A stretch of DNA of 64,000 nt from Cepaea nemoralis (lineage: Eukaryota; Mollusca; Gastropoda; Stylommatophora; Helicidae). The notes beneath the pieces are model-generated. The model saw only the letters and a program-made list of their open reading frames with translations, searched no databases and was not told where the DNA came from. The DNA lies in contig JACEFZ010002047.1 of assembly GCA_014155875.1 (NCBI GenBank), positions 158,501 through 222,500 of the forward strand, in the 5' to 3' direction. The stretch's first letter is position 1, and each line of letters begins with the position of its first letter. Both the position numbers and the translations under genes were made by a program. Below, piece by piece: positions 1 through 12,600 of the stretch.

Positions 1-499
1 CAGTGATGTCCTGTAAAGGATATGCAAACATTTATTATTTAATCAACACATCCATATTCAGAATTGCACACTTTTACGATAGAAGTTGCTTCCCCTTACA
101 AATACGTACTAGAAGTCTCCGTGGTGAAGTAGTTATGCCACCTGCCTCAGCTCTGAAGGTTGTGGGTTCTATTCCAGACTATAATATTTGATTCACAAGT
201 GAAGCATTCTCGAAAACCCCTAGGGGTCATTGCTGGATCTGCTGAGTTTGTGCATGCAACACTTTCAGGCAGGTCTCCCTGCAGAAAGAGACCGAGCCAT
301 GTGGAATCAAACCCAGTCAAAGTGCAATGAAGCCGATTGTTTTGCCTTTTAAACTATTTTACACAAATACGTACTGTATATATTCTGTAGTTGGTTGGTT
401 TTCTCATTTTCGATAGTTTGCTAGAACAGCGGTCCAAACAGCCTACTCATGATGATTTCAATCTGCCAAGAGCTGTTTAACATATGTAGTGTGCACATT

Positions 500-990
500 T
501 GACCTCTTGTTAGTCACCTTTGTCTGTAACGACTTGGCACTGCCCTAGAAACATTACACAAACTGGAAAGATTAATTGCAATAAAATATTTATAGTATAC
601 ACTATTGGCACCTGGCCACCTTGACAGACGATAGTGTGTTACATTGTGCTTCAAAAATAGCACAAAGCCTGGTATGAATTGTAGAGACCATGTGTTGCCC
701 AAGCAGCATGATCTCTCTCGCGTAGTTGACCACAAAGCAGGAGTACCGTTTACTGTCATATGGTAACTCAGTCATATCTAAGTGTAGTATACAAGATCTT
801 GCATAAATGTAGAGGACAAGGGGAAATCATCACAAAATTGGACCTCCTTTTAGTCACCTCTGTCTATAGTGACTTGGCACTACTTGGCCACATTACAAAA
901 ACTGGAAAGATTACCTGCAATAAAATATTGATAGTACACAAGATCTTGTATAAATTTTGAAGACAGGGGGAAACAATCACACAATTTCCC
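500..990. repeat. Locally duplicated AT-rich segment
   Basis: GTCACCTTTGTCTGTAACGA to AATAAAATATT (512-592) is repeated at about 851-930, and an AGATCTTGCATAAATG segment at 790 recurs at about 940. A short piece with CTTGACAGACGATAG (620) also occurs at 40385 and 41410. No gene is supported in 1-1398. Confidence 0.6.
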
Positions 991-1398
991 ATGAAAAAGA
1001 TTAAACACTGTTACAAAGCTAAGTTCATTATGGAATTACATGTTAAAAATACTTCATGCCTATAGTACTCTGTACTCAATAACGTGATGTAACATGAGGT
1101 GACATGTGTCACATAATAATTTATGACCATTCTTCTTCTGCTTCTGCTGTCTAGTATCGCCTATTGAGACAAAGTAACTCAACCATCTTCTGTCAAAACA
1201 TTCTGACTTTTCTATCTCCTGCAGCTTGCACCATGTTCTCCCCATTTTATTCATCTCTATCTCCAATTCTCTTGTCTCCAGCTATTTTGTTCCTTCTTTG
1301 AGTTTCACTGGAAGGACTTTCTATTATCATATTTTCTGTGTGTGTGTGTCCGATCCAACTCCAGCATCTTTTTCTTAATCAGGATTTGCTGGGATAGA

Positions 1399-1672
1399 GG
1401 TCAGTAGGCCTATGGCCGAATGGATAAGCGCACATAATCTTAAATTTCCAGTTTGCTGGTGCCAAGGTAACGGGTTCAACCCCTACACTGGACAGTTGGA
1501 CTAACACGTTGACTTCCCATCCTTGACTTGGGGGACATCGCCTGATGTCAAGGGACACTGGTTATAGATAAAACTAATCCACTCCCAAAAATCAATGAGT
1601 CCAGTGCATTTGAAGTAGTAGCACGTGTATGGTCTACGCTTAAGTTCAAAGCGAGTGAAGGCAAAAAAAAAA
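1399..1672 (+). mobile_element. SINE-A, tRNA-Leu-like, near full length
   Basis: The head has an A box TGGCCGAATGG (1413-1423) and a B box GGTTCAACCCC (1473-1483) spaced as in a tRNA with a long variable arm, then a body with CTTGACTTGG, GGACACTGGT, TCCAGTGC and TTCAAAGCGAG, ending in A9-10. The family is present at least nine times in the window. Confidence 0.85.
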
Positions 1673-2349
1673 TATGCTGGAATCTAATTCTCTCTCTAAG
1701 CTTCACATTAGTAATTCTGTCATACCATTATAGTCTATTCTGGACAAACTCTATTAATTGATATTTGTAGTTTATAAGTAACTGATTTTTCTCCATGTTT
1801 CTAATTCATACGTTAGTACTAATTTAACTTGAGAGTTAAATATTCAAAGTTTGTTATTAGTTTTAAATTTAATGTGACTTCTACAACATTTCTTGTGCTA
1901 AGAAAGCTCCACCTGCCTTTCGTATTCTTATATTAACATCTCTATCATTCCTCTCCCCCCCCCTCTTCTTTGTCACCATTTCTACCTAAATAAGTGTCCT
2001 TTATTTCACCTCTTGAATTGAAGTTAGAACCAATTAATCCCCAAATCTTTAAGTTGTAGAAGAATGAACAACTAAATCTATAAGCTTCTAAAACAACAAT
2101 ATAATAAGGACTATATTAACAAATAGTTGATCATTATTATATTGAATTAAACGTCCCAGAAAGTAGTGTATGTTTTTAATGTTTACATGGGATTCCAGGG
2201 GTAGTTACATTGATATGGCAGTTAGTACACTCTAGCTTATATTCTTGATATGTTTTATCTTGTCTTCGATCCACCATGCATCAATCCTTCTAATAAAGTT
2301 TTCATTAAAGTTTTCTTTTCATTCTTCCCTAGTCCTTAATGTTTGCTGT
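1673..2349. other. No gene seen
   Basis: AT-rich sequence with many stops. The start (CTGGAATCTAATTCTCTC, TCTGTCATACCATT) resembles sequence at 30905-30960 and so is probably an old LINE 3' region. A C9 run is near 1955. Confidence 0.4.
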
Positions 2350-2530
2350 GCATTATTTTTTTAATACTACCCAGGAATTGTCATGGGAAGTAAAAGCGGC
2401 CAACCTGATATTGACCACATCACCCATTGAGTGCCATTTGGTTTATTTAAAATATAGGATTAGCACCAAATGCCAACTGGACCTCAAGGCATGAAAGAAG
2501 GGTCTGTTACTCTTGATCCAGTTGTGCTTG
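2350..2530 (+). mobile_element. SINE-C copy, head degraded or absent
   Basis: GGAATTGTCATGGGAAGTAA, CATTGAGTGCCATTTGGTTT, GGATTAGCACCAAATGCC. The A/B boxes are not visible. Confidence 0.7.
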
Positions 2531-2669
2531 CCTGTCAAAATTATTAATTTCCACCAGTATGGCTCTGGGCCCAACCCAGCCTCATAAAACTGGGTACCAA
2601 ACAATTTTCATTGTTTAAAATTACTGTGGTAGGCAATTCAAATTACCGCTGGATTATGTGTGTTGTGTA

Positions 2670-2940
2670 GTTCAGCTTGAAGGATTTATCTTATTGCTTT
2701 CAGTTTATGTTGTGTGATTTCTGCAGCATGTACCTGATGAGGTGCAGTGAAATATGCCAGTCAACAAATCGTGCAATCTATTGTTTGTATTTTCATTATT
2801 CAAATTCACTATGGGAAAATATTGTTTTGAAATTGTCATTGTTCTCTGAGAATTGTTTGGGAAGCCATGAGGAAGGAAACTGGCAAGTTCACTACATTTT
2901 GTCACTGCTTGGAATATGTTAAGGCCTAACACTTCACATT
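2670..2940. repeat. Interspersed repeat of unknown class (family E)
   Basis: TTATGTTGTGTGATTTCTGC, a GATGAGGTGCAG motif, AAATATGCCAG, AATCGTGCAATCTATTG and AAATATTGTTTTGAAT. The same blocks recur at 9345-9480, 21655-21790 (reverse) and 36150-36345 (reverse). No coding function is visible. Confidence 0.6.
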
Positions 2941-3304
2941 CCAGTCATATGTGATTCCCCTCTCTGTGAATGTGCACCTTTATTTTATATTTTCCCAGTG
3001 TTAATTTATATTATGTTGCCACATTTTTGTTTCCCCTAGTTAATTAAACAATGCTTCCTCTTACCTCATAGTTTCCCAGTCTTGTTTTATCACATTTTCC
3101 AACATTTTTCTCTTTATAATTTAAATCATATCTCCATTTACTTCATATTTTCCCAATGTTATTGTGTAAAACTTCATCATATTTGATGTTTTCTTTGTAT
3201 AATTATACTTAAACCATACTTCTTCTTGCTTCGTGTTTTCCCAGTACTATTTTATCAGACTTTCCAACACTTGTTTCCTCTTTATAATTATATCATTTCT
3301 TCCC

Positions 3305-3451
3305 CGGGAAAGTTAACCCGGTCAACAAATGCCTGCAGAAGTCGGATGTGTAGGCCTAACGGCGCAAGAACGCAGCTCTGCTGTAAACAGGCACAACGCA
3401 ATCAACCCAGAAAAAAAAACTCTGAATGAACGCATAAGAAGAAGATATAAT
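3305..3451 (+). mobile_element. 5'-truncated copy of the (GAA)n-tailed retroelement
   Basis: It shares the segment GTCAACAAATGCCTGCAGAA and the 3' end CTCTGAATGAACGCATAAGAA with the 14370 copy and, less closely, with the 29283 element. It lies about 140 bp before gene A exon a. Confidence 0.7.
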
Positions 3452-3590
3452 TTCTCCATTTACTTCATATATTCTCAGTGTTTTGTTTAAAACTTCTTCA
3501 TACTTGATGTTCCCTTTGTATAATTATGTCATATGTGTCCATATATTGTTTCCAGTGTTTATGCATTGTAACGATCTGTGCTTACTTCAG

Positions 3591-3690
3591 GTCACTGGAA
3601 GGCAAAAGCCCTCACTGTCCCCTCTTGAAGGATGTAACTGAATGCATGGTTCCTGAAGAGGTTGGTCACAAGAGGCAGAGCGGCATATTG
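3591..3690 (+). CDS. Gene A exon a
   Basis: The acceptor is a pyrimidine-rich stretch ending in CTTACTTCAG and the donor is GTGAGA. One base completes an upstream codon, then 33 open codons follow, including SLEGKSPHCPLLKDV. It ends in phase 0, matching exon b. Confidence 0.55.
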
Positions 3691-6600
3691 GTGAGATGAA
3701 TAACCATGCTTGCTATATTATAAATGGTGTGGAATACCCAGTGTGCTGTGATGTCATTTGTTATATTATGAGGGGGCTTCAAATGAAAACCTGAAAAGTG
3801 TCATAGAAATTAAATAACTATGCTATTTTCTTGTCTGTCGTGTCAGTATTGATGTTAAGAGGGTTAAGCAAAAGCATGTGACATCATGGTGCAGACGAAC
3901 ATGGTGATGTTATAAGGGCAGCTTAAAGATGGCTGCCCCACTTTTGACATGCACCAAAGAGAAGCAGCATTCTGTTATCCATTATATGTTCAGTGAAGGG
4001 GTGAAACCTATAGAAATTCATTGGCAAATGCCTGTCAATCTAGCAAGTGTATGAGTGGAGTAGGACATTTCAAAACGGCATGACTTCTGTGACAGACTGT
4101 TCACGACTAGGTCAGGCACATCGAGTAATGACCCCAGAGTTGATTTTTCTGCAGGAATCCAAACACTTTACCAGCCCTGGAGTTCATGCAATGAACACAT
4201 TTGTGACTACATTGAAAAATTATACATTTGTTCTTTATTTTTTCAAAATATATTCACCAAAAAAAAACAAAAGCATTTAAGGTGTTCATTTGAAGCCCAC
4301 TCGTATAAGATAAGATAACATTATTAGTGTTGTTTGTAATCTTGCCTATGAATGTCTGTAGACTATTAAATTAGTCCCAATGAAATTGTACCACAGTGGC
4401 ATACTGGTTAGGTAGGCAAGCTTACCAGAACAGTGGATCAGATTCAGTCCCCAGTGTTGGCAGGATTCTTTCCAGTTATAGACATGTTTGACCGAAATGT
4501 GCTTGAAATGGACAAGGTGGTAAGATAGAGGTGTCCATGCAAGTGATAATTCATGCCCAAGCAATATGATAGTATACATTGATGGATCATAGATGTGGGA
4601 TAAACAGAGTGAGTGGGTCTACTTTGTTTTTTAAAAAAAACGGAGAGTCTGGTGTATGATATCATGTTTTCCAGCATGAGAATGGACGAGGAGGCTGTAA
4701 AACTGGTTAGAGAATAGTACAGCCCAGTGTGTTGTGTTTGTAACACTGACATTTAAATGGTTGGAGAATAGTACAGCCCAATGTATTGTGTTGGTAACAC
4801 TGGCATTTCAATGGTTGGAGAATAGTACAGCCTGATGTGTTGTGTTTGTAACACTGGCATTTCAATGGTTGGAGAATAGTACAGCCCAGTGTATTGTGTT
4901 TGTAACACTGGCATTTCAATGGTTGGAGAATAGTACAGCCCGATGTGTTGTGTTGGTAACACTGGCATTTCAATGGTTGGAGAATAGTACAGCCCAGTGT
5001 ATTGTGTTTGTAATACTGGCATTTTAATGGTTGGAGAATAGTACAGCTCAGTGTGTTGTGTTTGTAACACTGACATTTAAATGGTTGGAGAATAGTACAG
5101 CCTGATGTGTTGTGTTTGTAACACTGGCATTTCAATGGTTGGAGAATAGTACAGCCCAATGTATTGTGTTGGTAACACTGGCATTTCAATGGTTGGAGAA
5201 TAGTACAGCCTGATGTGTTGTGTTTGTAACACTGGCATTTCAATGGTTGGAGAATAGTACAGCCCGATGTGTTGTGTTGGTAACACTGGCATTTCAATGG
5301 TTGGAGAATAGTACAGCCCAATGTATTGTGTTTGTAACACTGGCATTTCAATGGTTGGAGAATAGTACAGCCCAATGTATTGTGTTGGTAACACTGGCAT
5401 TTCAATGGTTGGAGAATAGTACAGCCCAATGTATTGTGTTTGTAACACTGGCATTTCAATGGTTGGAGAATAGTACAGCCCGATGTGTTGTGTTGGTAAC
5501 ACTGGCATTTCAATGGTTGGAGAATAGTACAGCCCAATGTATTGTGTTTGTAACACTGGCATTTCAATGGTTGGAGAATAGTACAGCCCTATGTATTGTG
5601 TTGGTAACACTGGCATTTCAATGGTTGGAGAATAGTACAGCCCAATGTATTGTGTTTGTAACACTGGCATTTCAATGGTTGGAGAATAGTACAGCCCGAT
5701 GTGTTGTGTTGGTAACACTGGCATTTCAATGGTTGGAGAATAGTACAGCCCGATGTATTGTGTTTGTAATACTGGCATTTTAATGGTTGGAGAATAGTAC
5801 AGCCCAGTGTGTTGTGTTGGTAACACTGACATTTAAATGGTTGGAGAATAGTACAGCCTGATGTGTTGTGTTTGTAACACTGGCATTTCAATGGTTGGAG
5901 AATAGTACAGCCCGATGTGTTGTGTTGGTAACACTGGCATTTCAATGGTTGGAGAATAGTACAGCCCAGTGTATTGTGTTTGTAATACTGGCATTTTAAT
6001 GGTTGGAGAATAGTACAGCCCAGTGTGTTGTGTTTGTAACACTGACATTTCAATGGTTGGAGAATAGTACAGCCTGATGTGTTGTGTTTGTAACACTGGC
6101 ATTTCAATGGTTGGAGAATAGTACAGCCCAATGTATTGTGTTTGTAACACTGGCATTTCAATGGTTGGAGAATAGTACAGCCCAATGTATTGTGTTTGTA
6201 ACACTGGCATTTCAATGGTTGGAGAATAGTACAGCCTGATGTATTGTGTTTGTAACACTGGCATTTCAATGGTTGGAGAATAGTACAGCCCAATGTATTG
6301 TGTTTGTAACACTGGCATTTCAATGGTTGGAGAATAGTACAGCCCAATGTATTGTGTTTGTAACACTGGCATTTCAATGGTTGGAGAATAGTACAGCCCA
6401 ATGTATTGTGTTTGTAACACTGGCATTTCAATGGTTGGAGAATAGTACAGCCCAATGTATTGTGTTTGTAACACTGACATTTCAATGGTTGGAGAATAGT
6501 ACAGCCCAATGTATTGTGTTTGTAACACTGGCATTTCAATGGTTGGAGAATAGTACAGCCCAATGTATTGTGTTTGTAACACTGGCATTTCAATGGTTGG

Positions 6601-9600
6601 AGAATAGTACAGCCCAATGTGTTGTGTTGGTAACACTGGCATTTCAATGGTTGGAGAATAGTACAGCCCAATGTATTGTGTTTGTAACACTGGCATTTCA
6701 ATGGTTGGAGAATAGTACAGCCCAATGTATTGTGTTGGTAACACTGGCATTTCAATGGTTGGAGAATAGTACAGCCCAATATATTGTGTTGGTAACACTG
6801 GCATTTCAATGGTTGGAGAATAGTACAGCCCAATGTATTGTGTTTGTAACACTGGCATTTCAATGGTTGGAGAATAGTACAGCCCGATGTGTTGTGTTGG
6901 TAACACTGGCATTTCAATGGTTGGAGAATAGTACAGCCCGATGTGTTGTGTTGGTAACACTGGCATTTCAATGGTTGGAGAATAGTACAGCCCGATGTAT
7001 TGCGTTTGTAATACTGGCATTTTAATGGTTGGAGAATAGTACAGCCCAGTGTGTTGTGTTGGTAACACTGGCATTTCAATGGTTGGAGAATAGTACAGCC
7101 CGATGTATTGCGTTTGTAATACTGGCATTTTAATGGTTGGAGAATAGTACAGCCCAGTGTATTGTGTTTGTAATACTGGCATTTTAATGGTTGGAGAATA
7201 GTACAGCCCAGTGTGTTGTGTTTGTAACACTGACATTTCAATGGTTGGAGAATAGTACAGCCCGATGTGTTGTGTTTGTAACACTGGCATTTCAATGGTT
7301 GGAGAATAGTACAGCCCATTATGTTGTGTTTGTAACAGACTCAATGGGCATACTTCGTAGAAAAGAAACTGGTCTGTTCCACAGGGGTGGCTTGCATTGC
7401 TTGACAAGACAAAGGTCAGGAGCATAGTGTGGGTTTTCCACCCAGGGCATAAGGGTGGGTAAGAAAATAAACAGGCTGGTAGACTGACTGCTGCCACTCC
7501 TTTAGGCCGTGAGCTTCTTTATGACAAGGCTGATGTGGTGAAGGTTTGCAGGGTCTGGATGGAAAGTACAACAAAACAGAGGATTCATGTCTAGAGATAC
7601 CATCAGCATGGGCACTCTTGAGTGGGTACTGGATAAGGAGACTGAGCACGTAAGGGAATGTTCAAAGTAAAATGAAATTGATTATTCAACTGTCTTTTTC
7701 TGATCAGTACAGCTCCGGGGGTGACTAACCTTATAAAGTAGGTACAAGATAATTTAAGAAGTTTTGGGGAATTTCTGGAGGAATTGCAGTAAGGAAATAA
7801 ACTGGACACCCATAGCTCAGTATGCTGTTGACCTAGAATACGTGAAGGTCTAACGCTTCACACCCTTAGGGGAGTGTCTGCCATGGGATTACTTTTACCT
7901 TTACCTGTGAAGCGCCTGCAAGGAGTATTGTAGTAGAAGAGCACTTTCATGTATCATTAGATATCATTGGGCCAAATGGCGAGAGAATGAAGAAGAGGAA
8001 GAAGAAGAAAAGGAAGAAAAAGTTGTATAACAGAAGATGGAGCAGTTACACAGGATTGATGTTACCTGTTAATTTACTATAGATCTAACTTCATACTACT
8101 AGGTACGTTATCCGTTAATATGTTTAAAATAGGCTACCATGGACCAACACAAGCGGTGGTCATTGAGAAGAGACAAGTTTATTGTTGGGATTGCTGTCTC
8201 TATAGAATACTTTAAAACTCTATTACATGGCCATCTGCAGGCAGAAACCATCGTTTGTATCCCTTGTAAATCATACTTCTCAACAAACCAGGTGCCAGTG
8301 CGTGAAATGGTACATATTGTTGGAGAATGCAAGATTTGCAGATACATAATTGCTCATGCCAGTTGGCAAGACACTTGATGATGATGATACTGTGTTGATT
8401 CATCAATGGCTGTGTCATTCATATGAAAGGCATCTAAACTGGGTGCTTGTGATGTCTTCTTCTTCTTTCATTCACTTGCAGTAATTGACATGTTTCATGG
8501 CATGATTGCGTAGCATCCTGATTTCTGTGGTGTGTCCTCCAAGGCTGGTTGCCTCTACCTTCAGCACCTTTTCTTTGCTGAGTAAACTATGGTCTTACTT
8601 GAGTTTAGATATGAATGTATGGACACACATGTCTATATATGTTTGTACGTACATACATATCTAGAAGAATCTGGTTTTACAATGCCAGAGAATCGCTGTT
8701 GCTCCTTCTATTGTTAGTTAAAACATTGCTGCCACGTGAAGATCAGGAGTTGGACTTTTGCAGTCAGAGGTGATGAATGCACAAGCCATGGAGGTATTTT
8801 GCAAGACTGGGCACTAACCCCAACTCTGCACCCCCGGCTTATAATGGCAATTTGTAACCCCTTCTGAAGTTAACTAGCTTGCCCTTTCATTGTCGTATAA
8901 TCTTGCATGACCAGAACAAAAGCTATAATCTTTAGTTATTGTACTGTTTATCAGGCTATGATGAAAAGTAGAATTATTCTAATATAATTTAGTTTTAATC
9001 AGCATGAAAGTTTAAGACCAACTGTTTTCTGTTTAATCATTATATATGTTATTATAATTCAATCTGTCTTTATATACAAATAGTGAAATTGTTTTAGTAC
9101 TTGATTATTGCACCCCTCTTTTTGTTTAATTATGGCTTGAATGTTTTTATTTTTCCTTCCAGTTTGCTGACTGGCCAACTCTGAAAGTTAGTGAAGTATT
9201 TTCAGCTCTATAGTACTGTAATCAATAGCTAAATGACATTTATATTATTTAAAACAATATTTTCCTTGTAGTGAATTCAAATAATGAAGACATTAAAAAT
9301 AAATTGCACAATTTATTGCCTGTAATATTTTGTTGCATCTAATTTATTCTTTAGTTTATTTTGTGTGATTTCTGCTGTATGTACCCGACTATATGCAGCA
9401 AAATATGCCAGGCAATGAATCATGCAATCTATCGTTTCTGTCTGTGTTATACAAATTTATATTATTCGTTTTCTTTGGATTGTTTATGTAAATATAATTT
9501 TCATTAAAAGAACGGAAACATACAAATGCATGGGTACAATCTTCAACTGCTCCAACATCATAAAGGAAGAAATACAAACTAGAATCAACTCTGGAAATAA

Positions 9601-12600
9601 GATATACTATGCACTACAACATCTACTAAAATCAAATGCGCTATCTCGTAACACCAAAATCACAATATACAGAACACTGATCAGACCAGTTGTGCTGTAT
9701 GGCTCTGAAACCTGGAATACAACGAAAGGAGACGAAGCCTTGTTACAAACCTTTGAGAACAAAGTTTTAAGATGCATCTTTGGACCCATTAGGGATACAC
9801 AAAGTGGAGAGTGGAAAAGAAGAAATAACAAAGACATTTATGATCTGTTTGAGTCCTTGCTAATCACTGGTATCATGAAGGCTAATAGACTACAATGGCT
9901 GGGGCATATAGAAAGAATGGAAGATAATAGGGAAACAAAACTCGCTTACACAGGAAATAAATGACTGTAGACCCTGAGGTAGACCAAGAAGACGGTGGAG
10001 AGATAATATATATACAGACCTACAAGCACTTGGAATCAACGACTGGCAAGAGAAGGTCAACCAGAGAGACAAATGGAGATGGATTGTATCTGCAGCAAAG
10101 AACCTCAATGGCTCGGAACGCTGAAGAAGAAGAAGAAGAAGATTAAAATTGCATTTATTGGAGCTGTGGTAGTTTTGTGGTTAGTGCACTCGTTTCTTCT
10201 TCTACCTTTTATCTCAAGAAAACTTGCTGTCATCAAAGAAAATGGTGACACCAAAATGCGAAATGGAAATGGAAAGGAACATTCTTAACCAAGTGGATAA
10301 TGTTTAATACCTAGGGGCAATTATAACATCAGGTGGAAGATACACAACAGAGATTATGAACAGAAAAGGGCAAACAAAAGCTGCATTTCAGCAAATAAAA
10401 GTTATCTTATGCAATAAGTTATAGTCACTGAATGTAAGAAAGAAAGTGCTTAAATTTTATATAGAGCCTGTTTTGCTGTATGGCAGTGAATTTTGGAATT
10501 AAACAAATTGGAAAGAACTTGGAAGCAACAGAGATGGGGTTTCTAAGACTGTCAAAATTGTCATTTACTGCCAATATAGTACCTTGAGGTGTATGGCAGG
10601 GGAGTATTGAGCCTGAGGAATAAAGGCCGCCTGGCTAGTGCAGTCACCGCGAACTGTGCAGGTTAGAGTTTTCTTTTTGTCCCCGGCAGAAAACAACTCC
10701 ACACCTTACCGAGGATTCGAACCCGGGTCTCATGAAGGAGAACTGGCATTCCATCCACTCAGCCAGTCACTCCTTGGTCCCTCCCCAAACATGCACGCAC
10801 ACACGCACGCATGCACGCACACACTAGGGCTGCGAATGATTAATTTAAATTTAATAGTTAACTTTTGAAAAATTAATGATTAATTAATAGTTAATTTTGA
10901 TTAAAGCAAAGCATTTATGGTCACATAACTCACATTATAGTCAGATTTGTCAAAAATTGAAATAACGCTGGATTGTTTTGTTCATATGGCATCTAATAAC
11001 CAACTATGCAAACAGACGAGTATGTTTACAGTATTTGGTTCAAGTGACGAGCGCGTCTTATTAACAATACAACCAGCAGAGCTGAACAATCGTTCACGTG
11101 GAACTGAGGTAGCCGGTATGCACAGAATGGTCTTTGCAAGGAATGCCAATTTTCTTCTCCATTTTATAACGTAGCAATTCATCAGATGAGCTGTCGACAT
11201 GATCTTCCATATCTTAGTCAGACTCCATTAGCTTAATACATTTTTCATTTGGTTCACATATAGTTTCATTGTCAATGTCAGTATCATTCGTTGCAGCAGT
11301 CTCCATCTGCTCATCATGAACATCAGCTGCTATTTATTGTTCAATACATGACCAAGTTCGTTGTTTTGCATCTTTTGACAAACACTTCAGGTATTTTTAG
11401 CGTGGATAAAGTGCTGTTGCAATCTGTAGTATTTCAATACTTGTCATATTAGCTACACGTTCACTGAAGTCATTAATATATGCTGCCTTAAATTTAGCTA
11501 TGTAGCCCGCATCATCATCGTGTACAGTCATATGCTTTGTCAACGATGATAGCAGTGGCAATACACAGCTACATGAAACATAATCTTGACCACCAAGCAG
11601 GACCGTGGTCTGACAGAATAAGTCCAAAACTTTGACATATTTCAAAATCTTCTCCCAATCCAAATCTGACAGTTTTGGACCTTTGTATTGCATCTTTTCA
11701 TCTGACATGTAGACAGCTAATGCTTCTCTGGCCTGTAGAAGACTCTGTAGCATAATAAAAATACTGTTCCATCTTGTTGGTACATCTTGCTGCAGCTTAC
11801 ACAATGGTGACTCAGTACAATTTTGCAACTCGGTTGTGTTTGCAGCACTATGTTTAAAATGTCCGACAGTTATTCGACATTTCCCAAACAATGTTTCGGT
11901 ATCATCAGCTTTAAATCCATGTAATATGCTCAATTGTAAGCTATGAGCGAAACAAGGAATATGAGCAAAACCGGTTTTATCAACAGCTGAAACCATATTT
12001 CTTACATTGTCAGTAACTAGAGCCTGAATTCTGTTTGTTATATCCCAGTCTATTGCACACTGGTTATATAACTCTGCAACACTGTCAGAATAATGACATT
12101 CAACAACATTCACGCATTCAAGAACAACATTTTTCAATTTCCAGTCATTGGCAATCCAATGTCCAGTAATTCCACAATAGCTTTTGTTACCTAGAGATGT
12201 CCAAAAATCAGATGTTAACGCAATTCCCTTTTTGGTTTTCACAGATATATATAACTTCTTGCATTGGTTTTCATAAAAATGGTATGAGTGCCGGTCTTTC
12301 AAAAAGCAGTGGCAAACTACTGAATGTAAACTTGCCATGAAATTTCAAACAGCCAAGAAATGCTAGGGTTGACTGCGACTATCCTGTATAGGATATGCAA
12401 CTAACTTTATATGTAAAATATATATATTTGTAACTGAACATTTATATTTGTTTTGTAAATTATTCTATATAGAAAAAGCACACTTACGGCAGACGTCAAA
12501 CAAAACTACCTGTCAGGGAGAAAACAGGCTTGAGCTTGGACACTTTGTTTAGTGGCATCAGTAATTCACAAAGGTAAGCTAAGAAATAGACCAATAGAGT

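Larger units (their letters stand above)
10825..12261 (-). mobile_element. hAT transposon remnant, 5' part lost
   Basis: The left end TAGGGCTGCGAATG (10825) looks like a hAT terminal repeat. The minus-strand frame 11397-12338 encodes the catalytic middle of a hAT transposase (SDFWTS with the first Asp, LVTDNVRNM with the second, and CFAHSLQL before TRWNSIFIML). The C-terminal dimerisation part is at 10982-11200 (SVPRERLFSSAGCIV). Between them lie stops. The right end is removed by a SINE-B. Confidence 0.85.

Noticed and set aside
1399..1490. Functional tRNA-Leu gene
   Set aside because: A and B boxes are present but the stems do not close, and a SINE body with A-tail follows; the same head is found in at least four other copies.
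2677..2922. Small protein frames on both strands
   Set aside because: The sequence is an interspersed repeat present four times in the window with differing frames.
4707..7497. Very long open frames (up to 576 codons) on both strands
   Set aside because: They follow from the 54-bp period, a multiple of three with no stop in the unit. They share no domain, and several overlap in different frames.
8108..8418. 79-codon frames on both strands
   Set aside because: No domain or splice context; the 3' end is a LINE-type tail.
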